Source of the DNA: Proteobacteria bacterium UBA7447
Lineage (GTDB): Bacteria > Pseudomonadota > Gammaproteobacteria > Arenicellales > UBA868
Length of the DNA stretch: 51,240 bases
Direction: 5' to 3'
Assembly (NCBI GenBank): GCA_002477475.1
Contig: DLPX01000028.1
Location: 878 to 52,117 of the forward strand
Positions within the stretch are counted from its first letter, which is position 1. Each line of letters opens with the position of its first letter. A model generated the notes under the pieces. The model saw nothing but the letters and a program-made list of their open reading frames with translations. It searched no databases and was not told the origin of the DNA. Of this stretch, positions 17,427 through 27,424 are shown in pieces. Both the position numbers and the translations under genes were made by a program.

Positions 17427-18256
17427 TTGATGACAGGCCGATCATCTCGGATGCGTGGGGCGGATCGAATCAGCATCCTCGTATAGTCAGATTGTGGAGA
17501 CCCGATAAGGGTCGCCGTATCCTGCTCTTCGACGAGTTGACCTGATTTAAGTACCCCGATTCTGTGAGCCATCACCCGAACGACAGCAAGGTCGTGTGTG
17601 ATGAACAGGTAGGTAAGGCCAAGATCGCGTTGCAGTTCTTTCAACAGGTTCAGCACCTGTGCCTGAATCGAGACGTCCAGTGCTGATGTGGGCTCATCGC
17701 AGACAATGAAGTCCGGCCGCGAGGCGAGGGCTCGGGCGATGGAGATGCGTTGGCGCTGACCGCCAGAGAACTCGTGCGGAAAGCGTCGGGCATCTGACGT
17801 TGACAAGCCAACCTGCTCGAGCAGTTCGTTGACACGCTTTTGCTCTGCCTGGCGACCATCTACGAGTGAAAAAGTTCGAAGGGGTTCGGCAAGAATATTG
17901 CCTACGCGCCATCGGGGATTCAAAGACGCGTAGGGTGACTGAAAAACCATCTGAAGACGCTGGCGAATTCGCCGATGCTCTGCTTGCGAGAGTTCTCGAT
18001 CGTGCAGATTATGTCCGTCGATCAGAATCCGTCCGCTGCTCGGCCCGAGTAGTCCCACCGCGATTCGGGCAATGGTCGATTTTCCTGAGCCGCTTTCGCC
18101 AACCAACGCGTATGTCTTGCCCCGCTCAATCGCGAATGAGACATTGTCCACCGCGTCCAAGAAACGCTTTGGTTTGCGATTGATCATGCGAACCAGCCAT
18201 GGCTCCGATAGATCAAAGCGCCGGGAGAGTTGCTCGACCCGAATAAAGTCAGACAT
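17423..18256 (-). CDS. Opp/Dpp-family ABC transporter ATPase, OppF-like
   Basis: The second ATPase of an oligopeptide/opine-type importer. About 277 residues: Walker A GESGSGKST, Q-loop region QMVFQSPYASLNP, signature SGGQRQRISIARAL, Walker B FIVCDEPTSALD and the H-loop TYLFITHDLAVV. I choose ATG 18256, which overlaps the OppD-like stop by 8 bases; the longer frame starts with a TTG 12 codons earlier. It is the last gene of the operon, and its stop codon overlaps that of the convergent 2OG oxygenase. Confidence 0.92.
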   Translation of the reverse strand: MSDFIRVEQLSRRFDLSEPWLVRMINRKPKRFLDAVDNVSFAIERGKTYALVGESGSGKSTIARIAVGLLGPSSGRILIDGHNLHDRELSQAEHRRIRQRLQMVFQSPYASLNPRWRVGNILAEPLRTFSLVDGRQAEQKRVNELLEQVGLSTSDARRFPHEFSGGQRQRISIARALASRPDFIVCDEPTSALDVSIQAQVLNLLKELQRDLGLTYLFITHDLAVVRVMAHRIGVLKSGQLVEEQDTATLIGSPQSDYTRMLIRSAPRIRDDRPVIN

Positions 18257-19208
18257 CGTTGTAAAGCCAGCAAGCGACGCGATTTCGCTCAATGTGCGGC
18301 CGCTTAGTGGCGCAATGCGCTAACGCCTGTCCGCAGCGTGGATGGAATGCACAGCCGTCGGGCAGGGCGTCGAGTCGCGGCATGGCGCCGGTGATCTGAA
18401 AGAGTTCTGTGGAGATATCGCCGTATTCCACAGACGGTGTGGAGGCGATTAAGCCCTTCGTATAGGGGTGTTGCGGGTCCCGGAGAAGAGTCTGCGTGTC
18501 TCCAATTTCTGCAAGCCGCCCAGCATAGAGGACGGCGACACGATCTGTGGTTTCGGCGATGACACCCATATCATGGGTAATCAGAATGACGGAGGCGCCG
18601 TGTTCCCGGCAAAGCTTCTTAAGCAGTTCCAGGACCTGCGCCTGCACAGAGACGTCGAGCGCGGTTGTGGGTTCATCCGCGATAATCAGTTCGGGCTCGG
18701 CGGAGAGGGCGAGTGCAATGACCACGCGTTGACGCATACCACCGGAGAACTCATGCGGGTAGGCATTAAACCGCTCGGGATCAATGTCGACCTCCTCCAG
18801 TCCGGCAATGGCCTTGCGCTTGGCCTCATCAGCACTGACCGGCAGATGCGTCAGGATCGTCTCTACCAATTGATCACCGATAGTGCGAAGGGGGTTGAGG
18901 CTCGTGAGCGGATCCTGGAACACCATGCTGATACGCCGGCCGCGGATGCGGTTGGCTGCACTGATACCCAGTTGATCAATGCGTTCTTCTTTCAGCCAGA
19001 TCTCTCCGCGCTCGATATATCCGGGCGGATCGATCAGGCCAATAATCGCCGCCCCGGTCATGGATTTGCCGGCGCCGGATTCTCCTACGAACCCGATGAT
19101 CTCTCCTTTTTTGACATCAAAAGAGATTTCGTCAATGGGTACCAGTACTCCGTGACGGTGGGGGAAGACCACACGCAGGTTCCGGACAGAGAGAATGGTT
19201 TCGCTCAT
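18249..19208 (-). CDS. Opp/Dpp-family ABC transporter ATPase, OppD-like
   Basis: A 319-residue ATPase with Walker A GESGAGKSM, Q-loop VFQDPLTSLNPLRT, signature FSGGMRQRVVIALAL, Walker B IIADEPTTALD and ILITHDMGV. The C-terminal oligopeptide/dipeptide extension contains PDGCAFHPRCGQALAHC, whose cysteines match the 4Fe-4S-type motif reported in some DppD/OppD proteins. It pairs with the OppF-like subunit and energises the permeases upstream. The start ATG overlaps the permease stop by 4 bases. Confidence 0.93.
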   Translation of the reverse strand: MSETILSVRNLRVVFPHRHGVLVPIDEISFDVKKGEIIGFVGESGAGKSMTGAAIIGLIDPPGYIERGEIWLKEERIDQLGISAANRIRGRRISMVFQDPLTSLNPLRTIGDQLVETILTHLPVSADEAKRKAIAGLEEVDIDPERFNAYPHEFSGGMRQRVVIALALSAEPELIIADEPTTALDVSVQAQVLELLKKLCREHGASVILITHDMGVIAETTDRVAVLYAGRLAEIGDTQTLLRDPQHPYTKGLIASTPSVEYGDISTELFQITGAMPRLDALPDGCAFHPRCGQALAHCATKRPHIERNRVACWLYNDV

Positions 19209-20131
19209 TTGAGTCTTGGGTTCAATATGTCGCGCAGCCAGTCACCCAGCAGATTGACAGACAGAGCGAGCGCCAGCAGTGTGGCGGCGGGAAAGAGAAG
19301 AATCCACCACTCACCAGAAAAAAGAAAATCCTGGCCGATTCGAATCAACGTGCCGAGGCTGGGTTCCGTAGGGGGCGCGCCGACCCCAAGAAACGACAAC
19401 GTGGCTTCGGCGATGATGGCAAGCGCGAGGGTAATGGTTGCAATGACAAGAACCGGCGATAGGACATTAGGCAAAATGTGCCGCACCATGATCTGGCCAC
19501 TGCCCAGACCGATAAGGCGCGCCGCTTGAACATATTCTTTTTCCTTCTCCACCATGGTCGTGCCGCGAACCGTACGGGCAAAAGGAACCCACTCCGAAAG
19601 CCCAATGGCAATGATCAACACCGTTATGGCCAGTTCGTCGCGCATGTGAGGCGGTAGCAGGCCCCGGGCGATTCCAAAAATCAGCATGGCGATCAGAATC
19701 GAGGGAAAGGTTACCTGGATATCGGCTGCCCGCATAATGAGGGAGTCGACCCATCCGCCCCGGTATCCAGCGATCAGTCCAAGACTGACGCCCAATACCA
19801 TCGCCAGGATTACCGCCGTCAAACCGACGAAGAGGGAGACCCTGAGACCAAAAATAATCGCGGAGAGCAGATCGCGTCCCTGATCATCGGTACCAAGATA
19901 AAACGTTTCCCCGGTAAAGGCATTAGGTTGCATCGGGGGAGTGAAACCGTTCATGAGGTTGAGCGACCCGGCATCAAACGGGTTTGTGGGCGCCACCAGA
20001 TCAGCGAACACCGCGAGCAGAATCAGCATCACAACGATTACAAAAGAAACGACCGTAACGGGCGATCGCTTAAAGTCGTAGAGAAAATCGCTCTCGCGAA
20101 ATCGGCCCATCAGGGACTTTTTTGCACTCAT
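19205..20131 (-). CDS. Opp/Dpp-family ABC permease, DppC-like
   Basis: A 308-residue inner-membrane subunit with a long N-terminal cytoplasmic stretch, a first helix VVSFVIVVMLILLAVFADLV, and four to five further helices. The EAA coupling loop is AARLIGLGSGQIMVRHILPN. The TDDQGRDLLSAII motif is typical of DppC-type permeases. It overlaps the DppB-like gene by 4 bases (ATGA) and should form the heterodimeric channel with it. Confidence 0.93.
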   Translation of the reverse strand: MSAKKSLMGRFRESDFLYDFKRSPVTVVSFVIVVMLILLAVFADLVAPTNPFDAGSLNLMNGFTPPMQPNAFTGETFYLGTDDQGRDLLSAIIFGLRVSLFVGLTAVILAMVLGVSLGLIAGYRGGWVDSLIMRAADIQVTFPSILIAMLIFGIARGLLPPHMRDELAITVLIIAIGLSEWVPFARTVRGTTMVEKEKEYVQAARLIGLGSGQIMVRHILPNVLSPVLVIATITLALAIIAEATLSFLGVGAPPTEPSLGTLIRIGQDFLFSGEWWILLFPAATLLALALSVNLLGDWLRDILNPRLK

Positions 20132-21114
20132 GTGCTCTGGCGCTTGAGTTGGCTGTCGCGGATGCGCGGATCAATCGCGAGGTAAAGCAGATCCACAATG
20201 AGATTGATTACCACAAACAACGTACCTACCAGCAGCAGATAGGCAGACATGACCGGAATATCCACAAAGAACACTGCATTGATGAACATCAATCCAACCC
20301 CCGGCCATTGAAAAACGGTCTCCGTAATGATGGCAAAGGCCACAATCGAGCCAAGTTGCAGACCGGCGACCGTGATGACCGGTACCAACGTGTTCTTCAA
20401 CGCATGACCAAAATACACAACCCGTTCGGGCAGGCCTCTCGCCCGGGCAAATCGAATGAAATCCTGTCGGAGAATCTCAAGCATCTCCGCGCGCACGAGG
20501 CGCATGATGAGGGTCATCTGGTACAGCCCGAGCGTGATTGCCGGAAGCACCATGGATTTCAGGCCAGAAACGGTAAGCAGACTGGTCGACCAGAACCCGA
20601 TCTGCACAGTTTCCCCTCGGCCAAAGCTGGGCAGCCATCCAAGCTCCACTGCGAACAGCCAGATCAGGAGCACCCCGATCAGGAAAGTCGGCAGAGATAC
20701 CCCGATCAGCGAGGTCGACATGATGAGATGAGCAGAAAAGCCGTTTCGGAAGATTGCCGTATACACCCCGGCAATGACCCCAAAAAGCATTGCAAAAAGC
20801 GCCGAGACGAGCGCCAGTTCCAGTGTTGCCGGCAGGCGCTCGAGAATCATATCCGCAACCGGCTGGGCCCCTCGGTATGAGTTGCCAAAATCAAACTGTA
20901 AGGCGCGGGTTACAAAGCCGAGATACTGCGTATGCAATGGGTCATTCAGGCCCAGCGCTTCGATGAGCGCCTCGCGCTGCTCCACAGTCGCTTCCTGGCC
21001 GAGTAGATTGTCGACCGGGTTACCGACATAGCGGAACATCATGAATGAAACGAACGCGACCAGGAACAGCACGAAAACGGACTGACCGAGGCGCCGAAGA
21101 ATGATCAGCAGCAT
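20128..21114 (-). CDS. Opp/Dpp-family ABC permease, DppB-like
   Basis: A 328-residue permease with six predicted helices. It starts MLLIILRRLGQSVFVLFLVA, has the DppB-typical LGLNDPLHTQYLGFVTRAL and FDFGNSYRG segments, and the EAA loop FARARGLPERVVYFGHALKN. It is the first membrane gene after the binding protein, separated from it by about 110 bases that hold two hairpins; the lower operon genes all overlap or nearly overlap. Confidence 0.93.
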   Translation of the reverse strand: MLLIILRRLGQSVFVLFLVAFVSFMMFRYVGNPVDNLLGQEATVEQREALIEALGLNDPLHTQYLGFVTRALQFDFGNSYRGAQPVADMILERLPATLELALVSALFAMLFGVIAGVYTAIFRNGFSAHLIMSTSLIGVSLPTFLIGVLLIWLFAVELGWLPSFGRGETVQIGFWSTSLLTVSGLKSMVLPAITLGLYQMTLIMRLVRAEMLEILRQDFIRFARARGLPERVVYFGHALKNTLVPVITVAGLQLGSIVAFAIITETVFQWPGVGLMFINAVFFVDIPVMSAYLLLVGTLFVVINLIVDLLYLAIDPRIRDSQLKRQST

Positions 21115-21126
21115 AGCGCCAAAAGT

Positions 21127-21204
21127 TGATTGGGCCCCGACAGCATCTGTCTAGACCCAATCACTCCTTGGACACCGGAACTGCCTGACCGATCCCTGAG
21201 GGAT
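21127..21204 (-). promoter_or_regulatory. Two stem-loops between binding-protein and permease genes
   Basis: A large inverted repeat has outer arms TGATTGGG (21127-21134) and CCCAATCA (21156-21163), with an inner GACAG/CTGTC stem. A smaller one, ATCCC TGA GGGAT, occupies 21192-21204. They sit between the stop of the binding-protein gene and the start of the permease. Such hairpins commonly lower downstream expression or protect the upstream mRNA, giving excess binding protein. No long T run follows, so partial termination or RNA stabilisation is more likely than full termination. Confidence 0.55.
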
Positions 21205-21226
21205 TAGCCAGGCGAATCGCGGTGAA

Positions 21227-22780
21227 TTAGTTGAAGGTCAGGAACTGGAAGTGCGGTTGGTCTTCAGGCTGGACAGCAAATTCGATGCTGTCTTTCATGC
21301 CCCAGTTCAGAACCTGATTGTGAATCGGCAGATACATCTGCTGAGCCTGGATGGCCGCCCAGATCTTGGCAATCGTGGCGTTCCGCGCAGCCAGATCGGT
21401 CTCTGATTCCAGGCTGACGATCATGTCATCGACGGCAGAGTCAGAGTAACCGGTGGGGTTCCAGGAACCACGGTCGCCGGTCTGGGAGTGCACCAGGAAG
21501 TTGAAAATGTAGTGGGAGTCAAAGGTCGGAACACCCCAACCCAACATATAGAAGTCGGAGTCACCCCCTTTGATAAACGGGAAGTGCTGCGCTTTCGGCT
21601 TGGCGTCGAGGGTAACGTTGATTCCGATCTGACCCATCATGCCCACGGCTGCCTGACAGATCGCTTCGTCGTTGATGTAGCGGTCGTTCGGGCAGTTCAG
21701 GGTGATGTCAAAACCATTGGCGTAGCCGGCATCGGCCATCAGGGCCTTGGCCTTACCAAGGTCATGAGCAGGATACTCGTTAAGTGCCGCGGTCCAGCCG
21801 TTCACGAACGGAGGCATGATGACGCCAGTCGGATCAGACTGCTCTCGCATGACCACTTTCTTGATGGCTTCGCGGTTGATCGCGATATTCATTGCCTGAC
21901 GTACACGCAGGTCAGCCGTAGGGCCATCCGCATTGTCTACGCCAAAGAAGATCACCCGGTTCTGCGCAGCAGTGCCGACCGTGAGGCCCGCAGTCGAACT
22001 GACGCGGCCCAAATCCTGAACCGGGACGTCCTGAATGATGTCTACTTGGCCCGAAAGCAAAGCAGCAACGCGGGTCGCGGAGGATTGGATCGGGGTGTAG
22101 ATGATCTCCGTCACTTGGCTGGGGTAAATACTCTTGCCCCAGTAGTTGGGGTTGGCGGTCAAAACGGTCTTTTCATCGATGGAACGGCTGACCAGCTTGA
22201 AGGCACCGGTGCCGTTGGTGTTCATCGTCGCGAAGTTGGTCTCGCCCTTGGCTACATCGTGCGGCGTCATCACGTCGTTGGCTTCAGCCCACCCCTTGTC
22301 CATCATGAACATGTTAGTCAAGTTGTTGACCAACAACGGATTGGCGCCATGTGTTTCAATGTCGACAGTGTGAGAATCGACAGCACGGACTTCCTTGACA
22401 GATGACAGCAGTTCTTTCATGTCAGAACCGTCAGCCATTGCCCGGTTGAGGGAGAAGACGACGTCTTCGGAATCAAAAGCCGCACCGTCATGGTAGGTCA
22501 CGCCCTTGCGCAGTTTGAAGCGCCAGACGTTTGGATTGTCGGGCAGTGCTGCCCACTCGGTTGCCAATGACGGAATAATGGCGCCTGACATGTCACGCTG
22601 GAGCAGCGAGTCATAAATCTGGTGTGCCAATGCATGGGTTGGGCCTTCATTCTGAGCATGGGGGTCCATGGTCAGAGAATCGCCGGCACGTGCCCAGCGG
22701 ATAGTCTCAGCGGAGGCGAGGGTGGATACGAATACGCCCGCGAACACACCGACCGCCAGTCTGGTAGTCAGAGATTTCAT
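21227..22780 (-). CDS. Family 5 extracellular solute-binding protein (peptide/opine type)
   Basis: A 517-residue periplasmic binding protein that would deliver substrate to the downstream Opp-type permease. The signal peptide is clear (LAVGVFAGVFVSTLASA-ET). The mature start IRWARAGDSLTMDPHAQNEG and the LRKGVTYHDGAAFDSEDVVF motif are typical of solute-binding family 5 (DppA/OppA-like). An excellent AAGGAG lies 6 bases before the ATG. Substrate cannot be read: the family takes di- and oligopeptides, opines, nickel chelates and betaine-like compounds. It is the first gene of the operon SBP-B-C-D-F. Confidence 0.93.
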   Translation of the reverse strand: MKSLTTRLAVGVFAGVFVSTLASAETIRWARAGDSLTMDPHAQNEGPTHALAHQIYDSLLQRDMSGAIIPSLATEWAALPDNPNVWRFKLRKGVTYHDGAAFDSEDVVFSLNRAMADGSDMKELLSSVKEVRAVDSHTVDIETHGANPLLVNNLTNMFMMDKGWAEANDVMTPHDVAKGETNFATMNTNGTGAFKLVSRSIDEKTVLTANPNYWGKSIYPSQVTEIIYTPIQSSATRVAALLSGQVDIIQDVPVQDLGRVSSTAGLTVGTAAQNRVIFFGVDNADGPTADLRVRQAMNIAINREAIKKVVMREQSDPTGVIMPPFVNGWTAALNEYPAHDLGKAKALMADAGYANGFDITLNCPNDRYINDEAICQAAVGMMGQIGINVTLDAKPKAQHFPFIKGGDSDFYMLGWGVPTFDSHYIFNFLVHSQTGDRGSWNPTGYSDSAVDDMIVSLESETDLAARNATIAKIWAAIQAQQMYLPIHNQVLNWGMKDSIEFAVQPEDQPHFQFLTFN

Positions 22781-22996
22781 GGTTAACTCCTTCGGTTGGG
22801 TAAAACTTTATTGCCGCTGTTGTTTTTCACAGCGTCAGTGGATTAGACCCGCAGAAAGGAAAGATTTCAACTAAATCAATGTGATTTGCGAGAATTTGCA
22901 ATCAGAACCTCACAAAAATAGAGCGCTGGGTAAGAATAGCGACCGCGTGACAGGTTGAATTTGTGTCTTTCGGGCGGATTGAGTAATAACCGAAGT

Positions 22997-25900
22997 TTAG
23001 TCCTGCGTTTCTAATGCCTGAGAGTGAGGGGGTTTCGAAAGCCCTGCCATCAGGTTGTAGAGAAGAGGGGTCAGGAACAGAGTCAATATCAGCGCCATTA
23101 TGAGGCCGCCCACAATCACCCAGCCGATGGCGATCCGGCTTTCTGCGCCAGCACCGCTCGCAAGAACAAGCGGAGTGGCGCCGAGAATGGTTGAGATCAC
23201 GGTCATGACAATAGGGCGAAGACGCAGAATAGAGGCTTCGAGCACTGCTTCCCGAACCGTTTTTCCAGTCGAGCGCAGCTGGTTGGCAAATTCAACAATG
23301 AGTATGCCGTTCTTTGCCATGAGTCCAATCAGCAGGATGATCCCGATCTGACTGTACACGTTAAGGGATATCCCCATCAGGGTGAGCGAGTAGATGGCGC
23401 CAGCCACGGCCAGAGGAACTGACAAAACGATCACCAATGGGCTGACAAAACTCTCAAATTGTGCAGCCAGCACCAAAAAGACAATCAGGAGCGCAAAGGA
23501 GAAGCTCAAAAGCACACCGCTGGACGCGCTCTTGAAGACCTTGGATTGCCCTGAGTAACTCATTTTGATGCTGCTGGGCAGAATGGATTCTGCGCCCTGT
23601 TCCATAAACGCCACGGCCTCACCAAGCGTGTAGTCCGGAGACAGACCTGCAGAGATCGTGATGGAGGGAAGCCGGTCAAAGCGGCGTAACTGTGCCGCTG
23701 CGGCGTTTTCCGTGGCCGAGACGAATACACTGAGCGGCACCAGTTTGCGGGCCCCGGAATCCGGGTCAAGTGCGCGCACGAATACATTTTCCAGGCTATT
23801 GATGTCACGCCGATCTTTCTTTTGCGCCTGAATGATTACGGGGTATTCCCGTCCGCGGTCTATGTAGGAGCTCACCTTCTTAGAGGCAAACATTGACTGC
23901 AAGGTGAACGCGATCTCTTCGACACTGACGCCCAGATCGTCCGCGCGCCGTCGATCCAGTTTGAGGTCGATTTGCGGCTGGTTTTCCTCGTAATCCATTC
24001 CCGGATTGATGAGGTTGTCGTTGGACTCAGCGTAGCGAAGCAGCTCAGCCGCTGCCTGTTTGACCTCTTCGAAATCTGGGCCGCCCACTACAATCCGAAG
24101 CGGCGTCGAGCTGCCCCGCAACCCGAGCCCTGCCGGACTGGCAACGCCAGCTCTTGCACCAATCAGACGTCGGGTGATGGGACGCATCTGTCTAACCAGC
24201 TCGCCTTGGGAGGCTTCCCGGTTATCCCAATGTGCCAAACGCATCACAACGAAACCACGATAAGGTCGGTTACCCCAGCCAACAATGCTGTAGACCGTTT
24301 CGATACTGCCGTCTTCCTGGAAGGGCAGCAGATCGCGCTCAATAATCCGCGCCTGAGAGTCGGTGTAGTTTGCAGTGGATCCTTGCGGCGCGGTCATGGG
24401 AATGAAGGCGACACCCCGATCCTCTCTGGGAGCCAGCTCTCTTGGCAGCGTGTCGTAAAGCACAACGCCACCCAGAGAAAACACGATGGCCAAGGCTATG
24501 ACAACAACGGGTGCATCGAGGGCACGCTTCAAGAGCGCGTTATAGCCTCGACTCATCACCGTTTCGGGCAAATGCGTACTGGCGTCTGGGTTCGCTTCTT
24601 CTCTCTCAGCGGGTGAGATGGATTTTGATCGTTGCAGTATTCGGGACGCCATCATCGGGCAGAGCGTGAGCGCCACAAAAGTTGAGATGACAACTGCCGC
24701 TGCCAGGATAAGACCAAATTCGCTGAAGAGCCGACCGACCTGTCCTTCGAGCAGGGAGATTGGAACAAAGGTGGCGATCAATGTGACTGAGGTTGCCAGC
24801 ACAGCAAAGACGACCTGTTGAGTTCCTTCGCTCGCGGCACGCAGCACCGGTTCGCCGTTTTCGATACGACGCTTGATGTTCTCAAGGACCACAATGGCAT
24901 CGTCGACCACCAGTCCGATCGCAAGCAGCAGGGCGAGTAGCGTAATTAGATTGATCGAAAATCCGAGAATATAAATCGCACCGATACAGCCAATCAGCGC
25001 AACCGGGATTGTGATGATGGGCACCAGCGCCGTGCGGAAGGAACCCAGAAAAAGCACAATCACGGCGATAACCAGCGCCAGTGAAATACTCAGCGCAATC
25101 AGGACTTCCCGTATGGATGCCGAGATAAACAGGGCATCATCCGAGCCAACAATGATCGTCATTCCCTCGGGAAGAGTTTTTTCGATACGGTTGATCTCGG
25201 CGCGCACGCGCTTGGAGATCTCCATCGTGTTGGCTTGACTCTGGCGAAGCACCGAAAGGCCCACCGCCGGTTGACCGTTTGCTCGGACGATCAAACTGTC
25301 GTCTTCAACCCCTTGCTCAACCAGCGCGACATCCCCGAGGCGTACCGGATAGTCATCGACCTTCCGCAGTACGATGTTTTGAAAGTCCTCGGGAGTGCTC
25401 AACCGACCGTCCAACCGGATTTCCAGCATCCGTTCCCGGGAGGTGATATCCCCCGCGGGCAATTCCAGGTTACTTCGACTGATTGCCTGTTGGATTTCAG
25501 ATACTGTCAGGTTACGTGCCGCCAGTGCCTGACGGTCTAGCCAGATCCGAATCGCAAACCGTCGTTCACCCCGAACATCAACGCTGGCGACGCCCTCGAG
25601 CGTCGATAGCCGATCGACAATAAATCTTTCGACGTAGTCTGTAATCTCCTCGGGGGAGTGCTGGCTGGAAGACACTCCGATCCGCATGACAGGATCTGCA
25701 TCGCTGTCACTTTTCAGAATGATCGGCTCATCAACATCCTCCGGCAGGGCGCCGCGGGCTCTGCCAACAGCATCTCGAACATCATTGGCGGCCTCATCGA
25801 TATCACGACCTGATTGAAACTCCACCACAGTGCGGCTTCTTCCGCGCCGGCTTTGTGAACTGAGCGACTCGACCCCGGCGACACCGGAGATGGCGCTCTC

Positions 25901-26116
25901 GATAACCTCGGTGATGTCCGTATCGATGACCTGGGGTGAAGCACCCTGATAGCCTGTGGTAATCGTCACCACACTGCGGTCGACATCGGGCAGCTCGCGG
26001 ATCGGAATGGATTGAAGCGCTGCGAGACCTGCCGTAACGATCAGGAGGCTTGCGACTATCGTCGTGACCGGACGACGAATCGCAATATCAGAAAGGGCGT
26101 AGCCACGTCGCGCCAT
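22997..26116 (-). CDS. RND multidrug efflux permease (HAE1, AcrB/MexF-like)
   Basis: A roughly 1,039-residue inner-membrane proton antiporter with the two-fold RND layout: a first helix, a large periplasmic porter/docking domain, helices 2-6, a second periplasmic domain and helices 8-12. The proton-relay Asp pair is visible in LAIGLVVDDAIVVLENIKRR. The N-terminus DIAIRRPVTTIVASLL and the TTGYQGASPQVIDTDITEVI segment are typical of the HAE1 group. Length is normal. ATG 26116 is preferred to a TTG one codon before. It follows its adaptor gene by about 50 bases; no outer-membrane TolC-like gene is present, so a shared one encoded elsewhere is likely. Confidence 0.95.
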   Translation of the reverse strand: MARRGYALSDIAIRRPVTTIVASLLIVTAGLAALQSIPIRELPDVDRSVVTITTGYQGASPQVIDTDITEVIESAISGVAGVESLSSQSRRGRSRTVVEFQSGRDIDEAANDVRDAVGRARGALPEDVDEPIILKSDSDADPVMRIGVSSSQHSPEEITDYVERFIVDRLSTLEGVASVDVRGERRFAIRIWLDRQALAARNLTVSEIQQAISRSNLELPAGDITSRERMLEIRLDGRLSTPEDFQNIVLRKVDDYPVRLGDVALVEQGVEDDSLIVRANGQPAVGLSVLRQSQANTMEISKRVRAEINRIEKTLPEGMTIIVGSDDALFISASIREVLIALSISLALVIAVIVLFLGSFRTALVPIITIPVALIGCIGAIYILGFSINLITLLALLLAIGLVVDDAIVVLENIKRRIENGEPVLRAASEGTQQVVFAVLATSVTLIATFVPISLLEGQVGRLFSEFGLILAAAVVISTFVALTLCPMMASRILQRSKSISPAEREEANPDASTHLPETVMSRGYNALLKRALDAPVVVIALAIVFSLGGVVLYDTLPRELAPREDRGVAFIPMTAPQGSTANYTDSQARIIERDLLPFQEDGSIETVYSIVGWGNRPYRGFVVMRLAHWDNREASQGELVRQMRPITRRLIGARAGVASPAGLGLRGSSTPLRIVVGGPDFEEVKQAAAELLRYAESNDNLINPGMDYEENQPQIDLKLDRRRADDLGVSVEEIAFTLQSMFASKKVSSYIDRGREYPVIIQAQKKDRRDINSLENVFVRALDPDSGARKLVPLSVFVSATENAAAAQLRRFDRLPSITISAGLSPDYTLGEAVAFMEQGAESILPSSIKMSYSGQSKVFKSASSGVLLSFSFALLIVFLVLAAQFESFVSPLVIVLSVPLAVAGAIYSLTLMGISLNVYSQIGIILLIGLMAKNGILIVEFANQLRSTGKTVREAVLEASILRLRPIVMTVISTILGATPLVLASGAGAESRIAIGWVIVGGLIMALILTLFLTPLLYNLMAGLSKPPHSQALETQD

Positions 26117-26167
26117 CAAGGAATACCGTTAAGCAGACTTGAGCGGTGTCAGAAGAGTGTCAATGCG

Positions 26168-27298
26168 TCAGGAACCCGTGCCGGCCGAGTGGGCTGCATT
26201 TGCGCTATCCGTATTTGCAAGATCACGTTTTTTTACGATTGCTCCTGGGCGGACCTTTTGAGTGCCTCGTGTGACTACCTCGTCGCCTGGATTTATTCCG
26301 TCGGTGAGTTCTACAAATCCAAATCCTCGCCGGCCGATAGCCACCGCACGCTTATCAACTCTGAAAAGACCGTGCTCTTTGGTGGGGTCGAGTCGAAAAA
26401 CAAAGGGTTGGCCTTGGTCAATCATCAACGCCTCTTCGGGCACAACCAGAGACTCGCTTTCCTTAAGCGCGATGCTGACATGCATGAACATGCCTGCCGG
26501 GAGGGATCGATCAGCATTCTTGATGAAGCCTCGCACTTTGAAAGAGCGCGAGGCGGTATCTATTCGAGTGTCGATTGCCTCGATCGTGCCCGTAAATTGT
26601 CTGCCTGGGAAGGCCGCAGCCTGTGCCGTCAGGACATCGCCTGATCCAAGCGAGCCAAAGTGATCTTCGGGGACAGAAAACTCAACGAGGACGCCGGAAA
26701 GGTCATCCAACACCGCTACCACTTGACCCGCCGTCACCCGAGAGCCGATTTCGATATCGGAGAGGCTGACGACGCCCGAAAACGGGGCTCGCAAAAACCG
26801 GTCTTCCAATCTTTTGTTCGCTCTTTCCAATTGGGCACGGGCGATCTTGGTCTGGGCTTTCAGGCTATCGATAGCGGCCTGAGACATACCGCTGGATGCC
26901 GTCAGACTGTCTGAACGCTGCAGTGCCCGAGAGGCCTCTTCAAGACGCGCTTTGGCTTCGAGCACGTCCGCTTTTTCAACAACTGAGTCCACAGCGATCA
27001 ATAACGAGCGGGCTTCGACTTCTGTTCCCTGCGATAACTGTGATTCAACGACACGGCCGGCCGAAAGTGGGGCAATTTCGACGGAGCGTACTGCCCGGGT
27101 GGTCCCGACTGCTTCGATAACGCGTTCCATGCGCTGCACGGTAGCCGCAGAGGCCTCGACGACTCCAGGCTGACGCGGCGCCTTGAATGCTGCTTTCGAA
27201 GACGCGGCGTCTGTTTTTGCGACCGGCCAGGAGTAATATCCGGCGACGCCCACCGCCGCAACGATTGCAACAATCACGATCTGCTTGCTGAGAGTCAT
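26168..27298 (-). CDS. RND efflux periplasmic adaptor (membrane fusion protein)
   Basis: A 376-residue adaptor with one N-terminal membrane anchor (IVIVAIVAAVGVAGYY). A lipoyl/barrel-sandwich region (GRVVESQLSQGTEVEARSLL) is interrupted by a coiled-coil hairpin (LEAKARLEEASRALQRSD to LKAQTKIARAQLERANKRL). The second lipoyl half is FLRAPFSGVVSLSDIEIGS, followed by beta-barrel and membrane-proximal domains. It bridges the RND pump to an outer-membrane channel. It is the first gene of a two-gene operon with the pump. Confidence 0.93.
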   Translation of the reverse strand: MTLSKQIVIVAIVAAVGVAGYYSWPVAKTDAASSKAAFKAPRQPGVVEASAATVQRMERVIEAVGTTRAVRSVEIAPLSAGRVVESQLSQGTEVEARSLLIAVDSVVEKADVLEAKARLEEASRALQRSDSLTASSGMSQAAIDSLKAQTKIARAQLERANKRLEDRFLRAPFSGVVSLSDIEIGSRVTAGQVVAVLDDLSGVLVEFSVPEDHFGSLGSGDVLTAQAAAFPGRQFTGTIEAIDTRIDTASRSFKVRGFIKNADRSLPAGMFMHVSIALKESESLVVPEEALMIDQGQPFVFRLDPTKEHGLFRVDKRAVAIGRRGFGFVELTDGINPGDEVVTRGTQKVRPGAIVKKRDLANTDSANAAHSAGTGS

Positions 27299-27424
27299 AG
27301 GGTCAGGATAGCTTGAGCAAGGTGGTGGGAGCGAGAGACTGCATTATCTTATATTTTGAGCTGTGAATCGGAGCGTTACGGCAGCAGGACACACCGGGCT
27401 TGATGTCGGCAAAATTAGACATGA

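Noticed and set aside
18468..19529. 353-codon plus-strand frame over the OppD and DppC genes
   Set aside because: It is the reverse of well-conserved ABC genes; the translated sequence shows no family character.
21488..22405. 305-codon plus-strand frame over the solute-binding protein gene
   Set aside because: Antisense to a clear family 5 binding protein with signal peptide and AAGGAG site; the frame is open only because of codon bias.
23972..24616. 214-codon plus-strand frame inside the RND pump gene
   Set aside because: The pump reads without interruption on the other strand with full RND topology; the antisense product has no recognisable domain.
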